In this document: positions 8,694-16,993 of the stretch, in pieces | How positions within the stretch are numbered: the first letter of the stretch is position 1 | Layout: each line of letters begins with the position of its first letter | Assembly: GCF_007750395.1 (NCBI RefSeq) | Contig: NZ_CP036281.1 | Span: 62,001 to 126,000 of the forward strand | Direction of reading: 5' to 3' | Source: Polystyrenella longa | GTDB lineage: Bacteria; Planctomycetota; Planctomycetia; Planctomycetales; Planctomycetaceae | Length of the DNA stretch: 64,000 bases | The notes under the pieces: model-generated | Told to the model about the DNA's origin: nothing | What the model saw: only the letters and a program-made list of their open reading frames with translations | Database searches by the model: none | Made by a program: the position numbers and the translations under genes

Positions 8694-9271
8694 GTTCTGT
8701 CTCTATTACTTTATATGCTGAGCTGAATGAATGACTGAAAGAACGTGCGTACACACAGACTGACTTCGATCAGGAAGGGGATACCATAACAATTTCACAT
8801 TAGATCGACCAGTATTAACGAATCCCTATTTCCCTTAACGCCACGGGAAAACGGCAGTGAAACCATTGTTTTTAAAGGAGGAATGCCATTTTGGGACCGG
8901 GTCGCCTCAAGTAATACTTAAAAAGCGAAAGAACACCGATATCAATCGGAAGTCCTTATTTTCAAAAGGCTTATGGTGATTTTAGTAGGCGTGGGACGTG
9001 CTTAATCGCTTAAAAAGAAGGATGAAAAACCAGAAGTTCTTATCTAACCGGTACGTTGCGTCCGATCATTACTATCAGGAAATCAGTCAATTCCGTGCGC
9101 CGCTCATCTTATCGGAACGTCGAAACTGGCTGCTCAGCACTCTAACCTGCTCAACTGGACGAGTCTGGGAAAAATTTTGTCTACAAGTAACCAAATATTA
9201 CCAGCAGCCGCTGGGGGAGTCGCCAAAGTCCTCGACTCCTTAAGGGAACATCTGGTGGAGGAGAGCTCTTA
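8694..9271. other. Divergent intergenic region
   Basis: 578 bases between the minus-strand charged protein and the plus-strand BON protein. It should hold both promoters. A plus-strand ORF at 8998-9243 (81 codons) has no Shine-Dalgarno and no recognisable features, so I do not call it. The segment ends with GGAGGAGAG just before the ATG at 9272, a strong ribosome binding site. Confidence 0.5.
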
Positions 9272-10375
9272 ATGGGCATTTATCGCAAGTGGGTTTTAAC
9301 CCTGGGGATGATGGCGGCAGTCCCGTCCGTGGCTACCGCGGGTGACTTTGGCTTCCTGAACAATCAGTCTGCTGATCAGCAGGCCGTTTCACCGCGTAAC
9401 AACCAGCAGGTCGCCGAGGAAATCGGTCAGGCTCTGCGGGGCGCCAAACTGAATGGATTCAATATTGAAATCCAATATCAGGACGGTGTAGCCACACTGA
9501 AAGGCAAAATTCAGAGTGCTAAACAAAAACAGACCGCATCGAAAATTCTGCAAAAAATCGATGGTGTTGAACGAGTCGACAACCAACTGGAAGTAATCCA
9601 GTCGGCTGCACAGACTCAGAAGCCAGCCTTCAGGGCCAATGGTGGTCAGATACAGCAAACTGCTGCAACCGAAGCTGATCCGATTGCTTCAAATCAGAAA
9701 ATGGCTCAGAAGATTGCTAATGAGCTGGGCAAAAGTGGCTTGAATGGATACGACATTGAAGTTCGTTTCCAGGATGGTCGTGCTCAACTGGGTGGGTTCG
9801 TTGGAAGCCCTCAGGAAGCTCGTCAGGCTCACATTGTCGCCTCGAACGTCGATGGAGTTCATCAGGTCGCCAACGGCCTGAGAATCAAAGGCGAAGGTCA
9901 ACCTATTGCACAAGCGGGAATGCCCGGTGGAATGCAACCTGGAATGGGTCCTATGGGACCAATGGGGCCTGGTATGGCTCCCGGAATGCCGGGTGGAATG
10001 CCTGGGATGCCCGGAATGCAAGCGGGCGGACCACAAATCAATCCTGCCAGCTTCCAGGGTTCTCCTCAGATGATGCCCATCGCACCATCTCAGGGACAGA
10101 TGCCACCTTCGGGTGCAGGTGCTGTCTACGGTTCACCGAACCTGCCACAACACGCCTGGCCGGCACAGGCAGCGTATCCAAACTACGCCGCGATTCAGTA
10201 TCCGAAAGAATACTCTGCGAGTGCCTTCCCTTACATCGGACCTTTCTACCCTTATCCACAAGTTCCACTGGGATGGCGTGAAGTCAGCCTGGAATGGGAT
10301 GACGGATATTGGAAGCTCGACTTCGATTCGAAAACCGACCGCTGGTACTGGTTCCTGAATCCTAAAAACTGGTAG
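9272..10375 (+). CDS. Secreted protein with two BON domains
   Basis: A 367-residue protein with a Sec signal peptide (MGIYRKWVLTLGMMAAVPSVATAG). Two BON domains follow at about residues 43-113 and 143-205; both show the N-x-Q-x-A-x-x-I pattern, the LNG(F/Y)(N/D)IE(I/V) strand and the DGV...V.N.L ending. BON domains are thought to bind membranes or phospholipids in the periplasm. Residues 210-270 are a low-complexity Gly/Met/Pro tract with GMPGGMPGMPG repeats. The C-terminal 60 residues are aromatic-rich (WREVSLEWDDGYWKLDF, DRWYWFLNPKNW). The gene stands alone with a strong Shine-Dalgarno and a terminator, suggesting an abundant envelope protein. Its role is unknown. Confidence 0.85.
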   Translation: MGIYRKWVLTLGMMAAVPSVATAGDFGFLNNQSADQQAVSPRNNQQVAEEIGQALRGAKLNGFNIEIQYQDGVATLKGKIQSAKQKQTASKILQKIDGVERVDNQLEVIQSAAQTQKPAFRANGGQIQQTAATEADPIASNQKMAQKIANELGKSGLNGYDIEVRFQDGRAQLGGFVGSPQEARQAHIVASNVDGVHQVANGLRIKGEGQPIAQAGMPGGMQPGMGPMGPMGPGMAPGMPGGMPGMPGMQAGGPQINPASFQGSPQMMPIAPSQGQMPPSGAGAVYGSPNLPQHAWPAQAAYPNYAAIQYPKEYSASAFPYIGPFYPYPQVPLGWREVSLEWDDGYWKLDFDSKTDRWYWFLNPKNW

Positions 10376-10411
10376 GCTACTCGCCGTCCAGTAGAGCAAA
10401 CAAGTGACACG

Positions 10412-10452
10412 AAAACGCCTTCCGAACAGTTTTGTTCAGGAGGCGTTTTTTT
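10412..10452 (+). terminator. Rho-independent terminator after the BON protein gene
   Basis: AAACGCCT..CCGAAC pairs with GTTC.GGAGGCGTTT and is followed by a run of seven or more T residues. It lies 36 bases past the BON protein stop codon. Confidence 0.9.
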
Positions 10453-10931
10453 AATCACGACTTGGCCTCAGACGTTCGCTTTCCGACCCCACCCAGCTGC
10501 CAGAGGTGGAGACGAGTAACGATGACTGACTGCGATGAAGGACAGGCTTTCCCATCTCGATCATGGACCGATTTGTATCTGAAAACGAATGCCCCTTAGG
10601 GGATCGCTTCTTACTTACAACAGTTCGACGGAAACGGATTGAAGCAGTATTGATGCTGCTAGTAAGCGGGATTGGTGGGGCCGCAAGATGACTTGTGGCC
10701 ATTCCAGTTAAAAGAACCGAAATAATCCACAAAAAGGTCAGAATCGTGAAAGATGACGCACTTTAACGTTCGATAACAATTGTAGCTGCTGGCGATTGGA
10801 TCCTTTGGGGTCCTCCAACAGAGTCAGCTCAGAAGTATTCAGATAAGTGATTGACCTGGATGTTTACAATCCAGAATGGCCTAACGGCAAAATTTAGAAA
10901 AACTGATTGATCGCACCCGGAGGGGAAAAGA
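10453..10931. other. Intergenic region between BON protein and lipoprotein genes
   Basis: 479 bases. A minus-strand ORF (TTG start near 10732, about 93 codons) has a hydrophobic first segment but runs into the terminator and lacks a clear ribosome binding site; I treat it as unsupported. The right end holds GGAGGGG before the next gene and probably its promoter. Confidence 0.45.
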
Positions 10932-11537
10932 ATGGCCATGTTTTCAGGAATCATACGAAAAAGCATTCTTGTTATGTTTCTTTCGTTGATTGTTAGTTCA
11001 AGTAGCGGCTGCACCTTAACTTGGGGTGGTCTGCAATTGACTCACGCATACATGTTGTTTTGGGAGACATTGCCTCCCTTCCCAGTAAGTGCTTACTGGT
11101 CGCAGCAAGTCGAAGACGCCTACTACGAGGAAGAGCGATACGGTAAGGTCGAAATTCTCGACCCGATCGATGGAGAGAATGCTCCCTTGTATTGTCTCGA
11201 TCCTCCGACGCCGGATGAAGTCATTCGTGCTATCCCCAACTCTCCAGAAGGAGGCTTTGCTTTCTTCTCGGACACACAATGGAACAACGTCCGCATGACG
11301 ATGGACCTGATTGTGGATAAAGTCGAAGACTGTAAGTTCTATCCACTTGCCGGACCTGCCCGGATGCACAAGTGCCACTACAAATGCACGGTCTACTACA
11401 CCAAAATCGAACGATCCAACTACCCGATCCCTTTCGAGAACATCGACTATGATTCTCGAGAAGTGGTCTACATCGACCATGACCACCTGATCCGCTGTGC
11501 CGGACCAGACGCAGCAGAACTATCGCTGACACCGTAG
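10932..11537 (+). CDS. Putative lipoprotein, Cys-rich, unknown function
   Basis: A 201-residue protein. The N-terminal hydrophobic segment ends in SSSSGC, a plausible lipobox with Cys27 as the lipidated residue. The mature part has several aromatic-rich stretches and a distinctive central motif GPARMHKCHYKCTVYYT, in which two Cys and two His are closely spaced, plus further Cys residues (YCLDPP, EDCKFYP, IRCAGP). This could be a metal site or disulfides. I believe related proteins occur in other planctomycetes, but I know no function. The Shine-Dalgarno GGAGGGG precedes the ATG; the gene stands alone and is followed by a terminator. Confidence 0.75.
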   Translation: MAMFSGIIRKSILVMFLSLIVSSSSGCTLTWGGLQLTHAYMLFWETLPPFPVSAYWSQQVEDAYYEEERYGKVEILDPIDGENAPLYCLDPPTPDEVIRAIPNSPEGGFAFFSDTQWNNVRMTMDLIVDKVEDCKFYPLAGPARMHKCHYKCTVYYTKIERSNYPIPFENIDYDSREVVYIDHDHLIRCAGPDAAELSLTP

Positions 11538-11584
11538 TCAGTCTGACCGACTGATATTCGAAACGCGATCAATCGAATCAGTTT

Positions 11585-11623
11585 AAAAACGATCCACGGG
11601 ATAATCCTGTGGATCGTTTTTTT
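11585..11623 (+). terminator. Terminator between convergent lipoprotein and ROK genes
   Basis: AAACGATCCAC.GGAT pairs with ATCC.GTGGATCGTTT in a long near-perfect stem, followed by seven T residues on the plus strand and five on the minus strand. It can serve both the lipoprotein gene and the convergent ROK gene. Confidence 0.88.
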
Positions 11624-11714
11624 CGTTTGGTAATAGAACGAATTGTTTGCATCGAGGCGCAGTCTCGTTCTTCAACTCAACTGGGCGGAACATGATTCAA
11701 TTATTGAGCGTTGG

Positions 11715-12671
11715 CTATTGAGCGTTGGCCGCCAGAGCGATGGCACCATAAACGACGACGTCCTCTCCCAGAGCAGCGGGAACAATTTCGTATTGGTTAC
11801 GAAGTTGCGGAAAGACGTATTGGTTGGCGTAACGGCGGACAGGGTCAAGGAAGAGTTCGACTCCCATGAGTGAAACGCCACCGCCGATAACGACGACCTC
11901 AGGGGCGATTAAAGAAACCACCTGAGCGACGGCCCAACCGAGTGCTTTAGTGGCGCGGTCGAGTGCTTCCAGAGCGAGAGGATTTCCTTCGCCAGCGGCG
12001 GCGGCAATCGTTTTGCCGGTGATCTGGCTGGGATCATTACCGGCCCGAAGCAATATTTCTGCACGTGCTTCTCCCATATCATCGAGAATGTTGCCATTCT
12101 CAAGTTGTCCGCGCAGCCAGGTTTCGATTCCTCGTCCACTTGCCATCGATTCTACTGTCTGATGAGCATCGGTGGCTTCCAGTCCCGGGCGTAAATGTCC
12201 AATCTCGGCAATGGCCGGACGATCTGCACCGACGAGTTGCCGGTTCAGGACGAGTCCGCCACCGACTCCTGTTCCAGAAGTGATATAAAACAGATGTTGT
12301 TTCGACTGCCCTGCTCCGAAACAGCATTCGGCAAGAGCAGCGGAATCGCAATCATTCCGCACGACAGCGGGAACGCCCAATGTTTCCTGAGTCCATTCAG
12401 CCAGCGGAAATTGTTCCCAGCCTTCGACTTGATGACTGATGCGGACGATACCAGCGACACCGTCGATGGGTCCGCCGAAGCCATACCCGACCCGTTTGAT
12501 ATGATGTTTCTCGACGAGTGTTTTTCCCGCTTGTTGAATTTGGTTCAGAATTCCCTGGGCGCCCTGACTGGCATCGATGTCGAGCCGGACGAAGTCAATG
12601 AATTCGGCCCGTTCGCCCGTGCCGACTCCCAGTTGCAGTTTCGTTCCACCAATTTCAATTCCGAGATACAT
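11715..12671 (-). CDS. ROK family sugar kinase/glucokinase-like
   Basis: A 318-residue ROK protein, probably an ATP-dependent hexose kinase. The N-terminus MYLGIEIGGTKLQLGVG is the phosphate-1 motif. RNDCDSAALAE contains the catalytic Asp, ITSGTGVGGGLVLN is the phosphate-2 motif, and AEIGHLRPG holds the conserved His that in many ROK kinases is a zinc ligand. The CXCGXXGC zinc motif that normally follows is missing: the segment after HLRPG has no Cys, as in some kinase subgroups. I place the start at ATG 12671; a longer ORF to 12989 would overlap the upstream gene in another frame and has no ROK-like sequence. It is the last gene of the minus-strand run and lies 89 bases after the repair-protein gene. 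The sugar is unknown. Confidence 0.88.
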   Translation of the reverse strand: MYLGIEIGGTKLQLGVGTGERAEFIDFVRLDIDASQGAQGILNQIQQAGKTLVEKHHIKRVGYGFGGPIDGVAGIVRISHQVEGWEQFPLAEWTQETLGVPAVVRNDCDSAALAECCFGAGQSKQHLFYITSGTGVGGGLVLNRQLVGADRPAIAEIGHLRPGLEATDAHQTVESMASGRGIETWLRGQLENGNILDDMGEARAEILLRAGNDPSQITGKTIAAAAGEGNPLALEALDRATKALGWAVAQVVSLIAPEVVVIGGGVSLMGVELFLDPVRRYANQYVFPQLRNQYEIVPAALGEDVVVYGAIALAANAQ

Positions 12672-12760
12672 AATGCTGACTTGTTCATAAGAGTGTGAAG
12701 AAAACGAGAAAGGTTGATGGCCCGACTTAGAGAACCTGAAAGCCGTGAAGAGAAAGCAAA

Positions 12761-13720
12761 CTACTGACGACTTAGTCTGTCGGCCAGAAAAATGGGTTCG
12801 GGAAGTCGATGCTTTTTCTGTTTTCCGGCCCGGTGTGTCCAGTCGACCGCTTCTGCTAATGTGAGTCGATGTCCGACCGAAACGTAATACGGTTTTTGGC
12901 TGCGACGCGATGTAATCGCCATGCCGATGGTCTCGTTCTGGAAGAGGACAGGCCTTTCGGTCTCGTCTCCTTTGGGAACAGAACCACATAACAGCGATTT
13001 GCCAATCCCGATCGTTGGCTTGTTGATCTCCACACCGAGGCAGCTCGCAATGCCCGCCTTACGGGGATGAAGTTGTCCATTACCGTCGACGAAGATCAGG
13101 TCGGGTTCGATATTCTGCCGGACAAGTTCTTCCCATATCGAGAGTAACAGTGGCAATTCCCGAAACGCAAGATACCCGGAAATGTAGGGAAAGGAAATGG
13201 ACGAGCGTTGAATCAGTTCATGCTCCACTTTGAGTGTCCTGGCATTCAGAATCACGCAGGCCGCCTGTCCAATTCCCTTTTTCGGATAGGCGAGGTCGAC
13301 TCCGGCAATGAGTTTGATTGGCCCCGTTAACGGACTTGTTTTGACTGCCCGGCAGATCGATTCCTGGTATTCATGAAGTTCGGTCAGCGGGCTATTGAAC
13401 AGGTCTCCATCGGGTTGCCAGCCTGATTGTTTCAAGTCGACATGGTCTCCTTTGAAGATAACCCCTTCTGCGCGAAGACGAGTTTCTTTTTCTCGTGTCT
13501 CGCCGCTGACATACAGGCCAAGTTCTCCAGTCTGCCGCACCAATCGGTGACAGGGGCACTCGTTGGTATGATCGTGGCGACGGGCGTATTCGCCGATGTA
13601 GCGTGCGGCGGTGATGTTTCCCATCAGGCGGGCGACTTGACCGTACGTCATGACCTTGCCCATGGGGATCTGCCGGAGCAGATGTCGAATCCAAACGGCC
13701 AGGTCAGGGAGTTCTACCAT
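12761..13720 (-). CDS. Fused O6-alkylguanine-DNA alkyltransferase-like / endonuclease V
   Basis: A 319-residue two-domain repair protein. Residues 1 to about 95 match the DNA-binding/active-site domain of alkyltransferases: GKVMTYGQVA (Tyr26), ARYIGEY (Arg40) and ECPCHRLV with Cys57 in the PCHR position. Because Cys is retained, it is not a typical alkyltransferase-like protein, where Trp or Ala replaces it. Residues 115-319 are endonuclease V, which cuts near deoxyinosine: Asp142 in AGVDLAYP, Glu188 in FRELP, Asp212 in IFVDGNG with LHPRKAGIAS, and His284 in VSVGHRL. All metal and catalytic residues are present. A similar fusion is known from the archaeon Ferroplasma acidarmanus. It sits 24 bases after exbD and is probably co-transcribed. 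Confidence 0.92.
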   Translation of the reverse strand: MVELPDLAVWIRHLLRQIPMGKVMTYGQVARLMGNITAARYIGEYARRHDHTNECPCHRLVRQTGELGLYVSGETREKETRLRAEGVIFKGDHVDLKQSGWQPDGDLFNSPLTELHEYQESICRAVKTSPLTGPIKLIAGVDLAYPKKGIGQAACVILNARTLKVEHELIQRSSISFPYISGYLAFRELPLLLSIWEELVRQNIEPDLIFVDGNGQLHPRKAGIASCLGVEINKPTIGIGKSLLCGSVPKGDETERPVLFQNETIGMAITSRRSQKPYYVSVGHRLTLAEAVDWTHRAGKQKKHRLPEPIFLADRLSRQ

Positions 13721-13744
13721 GGTATCAGGTCAGACGAAACTGGA

Positions 13745-14266
13745 TCAGAGTTGGGGGGCTGCGCCTGCGGGTCTTTTGGGCGGGGTGAATTTGATTTTCT
13801 CGACATATCGAACCGGCTGGTTTGTGACGGGATCGATGGCACCGGTACAGGCGGAGACGGCCCGAATGGTGTAGGAGTAATCTAGGTTGTAATCGGCATC
13901 GATCTCGACTTCTGTGTCGGCCGCATTGGCTCCACCTGCCTGGTCTCCTCCGACCGTCTGCAGGATGACTTGATTCAACCGTTTGAAGACATCGTCGCCG
14001 CTCCCCAGATTTCGCTCGCCGAATTGAATGGAGTTGAGTGAGCCATCTTCGTTGGCGATCAACCGGACTTTAATTGCAGGGAGGGCGATTTCAGAGCTTT
14101 GCCTGGGCGGTTGGTTGATCGGCATGTTGATCTGAAACTCCCCTTCCGGCTCAACAATTTTGAGCGTTAGCAGGAAGAAGATCAGCAGCTGAAAGACAAT
14201 GTCGATCATCGGCGCCATTTGAGGCCCCTGCTTCAGCGATTCCTGTTGAGAAGTTCGGATACGCAT
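13745..14266 (-). CDS. ExbD/TolR family protein (second copy)
   Basis: A 173-residue biopolymer-transport protein: a short cytoplasmic N-terminus, one transmembrane helix with the family Asp (MAPMIDIVFQLLIFFLL), and a periplasmic domain. The Asp in PMIDIVFQL is the residue that carries protons in ExbD/TolR/MotB relatives. The C-terminus ends in a Pro/Ala/Lys stretch (PPKRPAGAAP). It is 69 bases downstream of another ExbD and belongs to an ExbB-ExbD-ExbD set that should form a proton-driven inner-membrane motor. No TonB-like gene is visible nearby. Two different ExbD copies may form a mixed complex. Confidence 0.88.
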   Translation of the reverse strand: MRIRTSQQESLKQGPQMAPMIDIVFQLLIFFLLTLKIVEPEGEFQINMPINQPPRQSSEIALPAIKVRLIANEDGSLNSIQFGERNLGSGDDVFKRLNQVILQTVGGDQAGGANAADTEVEIDADYNLDYSYTIRAVSACTGAIDPVTNQPVRYVEKIKFTPPKRPAGAAPQL

Positions 14267-14335
14267 GTGATCGTGTCTTGTGTGGGAACAGTAGGAACAA
14301 GAAAAAAGTGTGATTACAATCGTCGGGCCGAAAAA

Positions 14336-14806
14336 TTAATTCTGATCGCCCTGTGTTGCTTTTAATGTGTACTTCTGGAAACCGGCGTCTTGCGCCATCC
14401 GAATGACTTCTTGAATCTGGCCGGTTTCAATTTCACCATCGGCTCGGATTTCGATCGTCACGTCGCCCGCTTCCCGCTTGAGTCCGCGGAGGACACGGGC
14501 TTCTTTTTGTAATAACGGTCCGAACTCCAGAAGTGGTGTTTGTTCGCCCAGATAAAAGACGAGTGGTTCGGAGGTGATGACCCCTTCAAGATTTCGAATG
14601 TATCCGATGTTCAAGACGATGTTGTCTTCTGCGACATCCTCTCGGGGGCGGGCGAGTTGATCGCGAGGGAGTTTGACGCGTTCGTCGACCTGATTCTGTT
14701 CAAAGTTGTTGATCACCATGAAGAAGGCAATCAACTGAAAAACGATGTCGATCATGGGCGTCATGTCGACTTCACGAACAGAGTTTTTTGTCGATTTGAT
14801 CCGCAT
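14336..14806 (-). CDS. ExbD/TolR family protein (first copy)
   Basis: A 156-residue protein with one transmembrane helix near the N-terminus (VDMTPMIDIVFQLIAFFMV), including the conserved Asp, followed by a periplasmic domain of ExbD type (VTIEIRADGEIETGQIQEVIRMAQDAGF). It lies between exbB (60 bases upstream) and the second exbD (69 bases downstream). The two ExbD copies differ clearly outside the helix, so they are not a recent duplication and are likely to have separate roles in the complex. Confidence 0.9.
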   Translation of the reverse strand: MRIKSTKNSVREVDMTPMIDIVFQLIAFFMVINNFEQNQVDERVKLPRDQLARPREDVAEDNIVLNIGYIRNLEGVITSEPLVFYLGEQTPLLEFGPLLQKEARVLRGLKREAGDVTIEIRADGEIETGQIQEVIRMAQDAGFQKYTLKATQGDQN

Positions 14807-14866
14807 TAAATTGATCCACGATAATTCGTCGGAGGAGTGAATTCAGACGGAGACAGGAGCACCCTG

Positions 14867-15709
14867 TTATCCTTTGGGGTTCGCGGTGCCGGCTTTGCCC
14901 ATGCTGGAGAAGCGATTCATAAATCCTTCGCTCAGCATGCCCACTTCAAGCACATACCGTTGCAGGTTATTGTGAATCAGGCTGTAGGCGATCATGGCTG
15001 GAATCGCGACTCCCAGCCCTTCCAGCGTCGTGAAGAGAGCGGTCGAAATCCCATCGGCAATTTCATACGGTTTGGGTTGTGTCGTCAGGCTGGCGATCAC
15101 GCGGAAGGAATTAATCATCCCGTAGACGGTTCCCATCAGTCCAATCATCGGAGCAATCTGTCCGATCAGGGCGAGGTAGCTCAGTTTATGTTCCAGTCCC
15201 ATGGCTTCATCTTCGCCCGCTTCCTGCATGGCGGAAACCGATTCGTTGTACCCTTTGTTGATGCGGCTCAAGCCGGCGGCTAGAACTCGGCCCAGAAACG
15301 AATCGTCTTCACGGGCGAGTGCGTAGGCGTCCTGATATTTTTTGGCGTTCAGTAGTTCTTCAAACTCTTCGATGAAGTCGGGAGGCATCAGGACGGATCG
15401 CCGTACTTGCAGTGCGTTCATGGTAATGACGGCCACCATGACGAAAGAGAGCAGCAGTAACAACAGCCCGAACAAACCGGAAGAACGGACCATCCAACTG
15501 AGGTAACTTTCCTGGGGACGGGTTTCATTGGCGGTATCGGCAGCGGCGGCGTTCGCAACTGGTGGTGCGGAAACGTTTGCTCCGGCGTCGCCATCATCAG
15601 CCGGTTGGGCATACGCGGAAAGTGGCAACAGCAGGACGGCAGCGCAGAGCATTGTCCAGCAGAACCCGATCCAGCTGGGACGGGAGGAATGCTTCACTGA
15701 TGGAATCAT
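14867..15709 (-). CDS. MotA/TolQ/ExbB proton channel family protein
   Basis: A 280-residue protein with a cleavable signal peptide (hydrophobic segment to SAYAQP), a short Ala/Asp-rich linker, one helix at about residues 70-95, then the MotA/TolQ/ExbB domain. The conserved pair of helices reads KLSYLALIGQIAPMIGLMGTVYGMI and GISTALFTTLEGLGVAIPAMIAYSLI. The signal peptide plus extra N-terminal periplasmic piece is common in planctomycete and bacteroidete forms. GGAGAG precedes the ATG. It should partner the two ExbD proteins downstream; the upstream TPR proteins may be envelope clients or scaffolds of the motor. Confidence 0.92.
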   Translation of the reverse strand: MIPSVKHSSRPSWIGFCWTMLCAAVLLLPLSAYAQPADDGDAGANVSAPPVANAAAADTANETRPQESYLSWMVRSSGLFGLLLLLLSFVMVAVITMNALQVRRSVLMPPDFIEEFEELLNAKKYQDAYALAREDDSFLGRVLAAGLSRINKGYNESVSAMQEAGEDEAMGLEHKLSYLALIGQIAPMIGLMGTVYGMINSFRVIASLTTQPKPYEIADGISTALFTTLEGLGVAIPAMIAYSLIHNNLQRYVLEVGMLSEGFMNRFSSMGKAGTANPKG

Positions 15710-15901
15710 GAATGACTCTCCAACGGAGTTTTGACTCCCAGTATTTTATCAGTACCTACAGGATGTTGGCGAAATGGGGTAAACGGCGAGAGAAAATTCG
15801 ACCGTTACCTGCTGACAAAAGAGATGGGATCGTTATGAAAAGAGGAGTTGGTGTTCGTTGTAACCTAAAAATAGTTGAGATGCGAGGGACGCCAGATAAT
15901 C

Positions 15902-16993
15902 TCAGTTCTTATTCAATTCCGCCGTCCAGCGGCTGTCGGGGTAATCATTATTGAGCTGACCGATTGTGGTGGCGGCTCGGTCAGGTTGCCCTAACGCCGC
16001 CCAGAGTTTGGTTAGATGATATAACGCTTCGGCATGTTCAGGAGCCGATTGAGGATACAGAATGTCGACATGTAATAAGGAAACGACCGCCTCTTCATTA
16101 CGACCGAGTTGCTGGAATAATTTTCCCTGTGTGAGATAAATACGTGCCTGTGTTCCCGGCGCACTGTCGGGAGAGTTTTCAATCAATTGTTCGATCATCG
16201 GGAGTGCTTCTACAGTTTTATTCTGCGCAACCAAGGTAGCGGCTTTTCCTAATATTGCTTCTGCGCGAGCCAGTTCATCGGCCTTTCCGACTGAGGGAAT
16301 CGCCAATGCCTTTTCAAATGTGGCCAGTGCCGTGTCGATCTCCCCCGCCGCCAGTTGTTGATGCCCCTGGGCAGTGAATCCGAGAATCTGGTAATCGTTC
16401 CATGGGGTTTTTTGCAATTCGACAAAGTAATCAAGCGCCTCTGGTTTACCCTGTTGATGTGCCAGTTTCCCCAGGATCATCAGTCCCGGATAATAAACAT
16501 ACGAGTTCTTATGTTGATCCAGAAATGTTTTGAACTCGGTGATCAATTGATCGGAGGTCTGGTTATTGGGCAAAGTGGCGCCCGACATCGCCATGTTCGC
16601 CTTCAGATGGAGGAGATGATATTCGATGTCGGTCTTGATCATGGGCAGTCCAGCATCAAGATCGGCCAGCGCTTCTTCATACGCTTCAAAAGCGCGGGGA
16701 AAGTAACCCTTCTCTTCAAGGCTACGACCGGCAGAAAAACGGGCCGGTTCATCATCCCATTTAATTTCTTCAATTTGATTCGGAGTCACTTTAACCACGC
16801 CGTCCCGTTTGGTTTCGATCGTGATCACCTCGTTGGTCATCTCTTTGATCTTTCCCAGAATCGGTTTGTCGCCTCCGCTCCGTGTAATCCGATCCTGCGC
16901 GGAAACGTTGAGACATGACAAAACGATCAGCGAGAATGCCCACGTAAACCGAGGGGCGTTCAACGAACGAATTACAGGAGTGATGTGTTTCAT
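15902..16993 (-). CDS. Secreted TPR-repeat protein
   Basis: A 363-residue protein with a signal peptide (hydrophobic to NVSAQD), then a small beta-rich segment (ITRSGGDKPILGKIKEMTNEVITIETKRDG, shown here in part as an Sm-like or SH3-like stretch), and TPR-type helical repeats from about residue 85 to the end (AGRSLEEKGYFPRAFEAYEEAL, GEIDTALATFEKAL, LGRNEEAVVSLLHV). Its ATG overlaps the stop of the 1140-residue TPR gene as ATGA, so translation is coupled and the two proteins are likely made in fixed ratio. They are probably parts of one periplasmic assembly with the ExbB/ExbD motor downstream. No specific function is known to me. Confidence 0.82.
   Translation of the reverse strand: MKHITPVIRSLNAPRFTWAFSLIVLSCLNVSAQDRITRSGGDKPILGKIKEMTNEVITIETKRDGVVKVTPNQIEEIKWDDEPARFSAGRSLEEKGYFPRAFEAYEEALADLDAGLPMIKTDIEYHLLHLKANMAMSGATLPNNQTSDQLITEFKTFLDQHKNSYVYYPGLMILGKLAHQQGKPEALDYFVELQKTPWNDYQILGFTAQGHQQLAAGEIDTALATFEKALAIPSVGKADELARAEAILGKAATLVAQNKTVEALPMIEQLIENSPDSAPGTQARIYLTQGKLFQQLGRNEEAVVSLLHVDILYPQSAPEHAEALYHLTKLWAALGQPDRAATTIGQLNNDYPDSRWTAELNKN

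Noticed and set aside
8998-9243. 81-codon plus-strand ORF before the BON gene
   Set aside because: No Shine-Dalgarno, no recognisable motif, lies in the promoter region.
10451-10732. Possible small secreted protein on the minus strand
   Set aside because: TTG start without ribosome binding site, overlaps a terminator, and the body looks random.
12672-12989. 106-residue N-terminal extension of the ROK kinase frame
   Set aside because: It overlaps the repair-protein gene in another frame, has no ROK-like sequence, and the canonical N-terminus begins at 12671.
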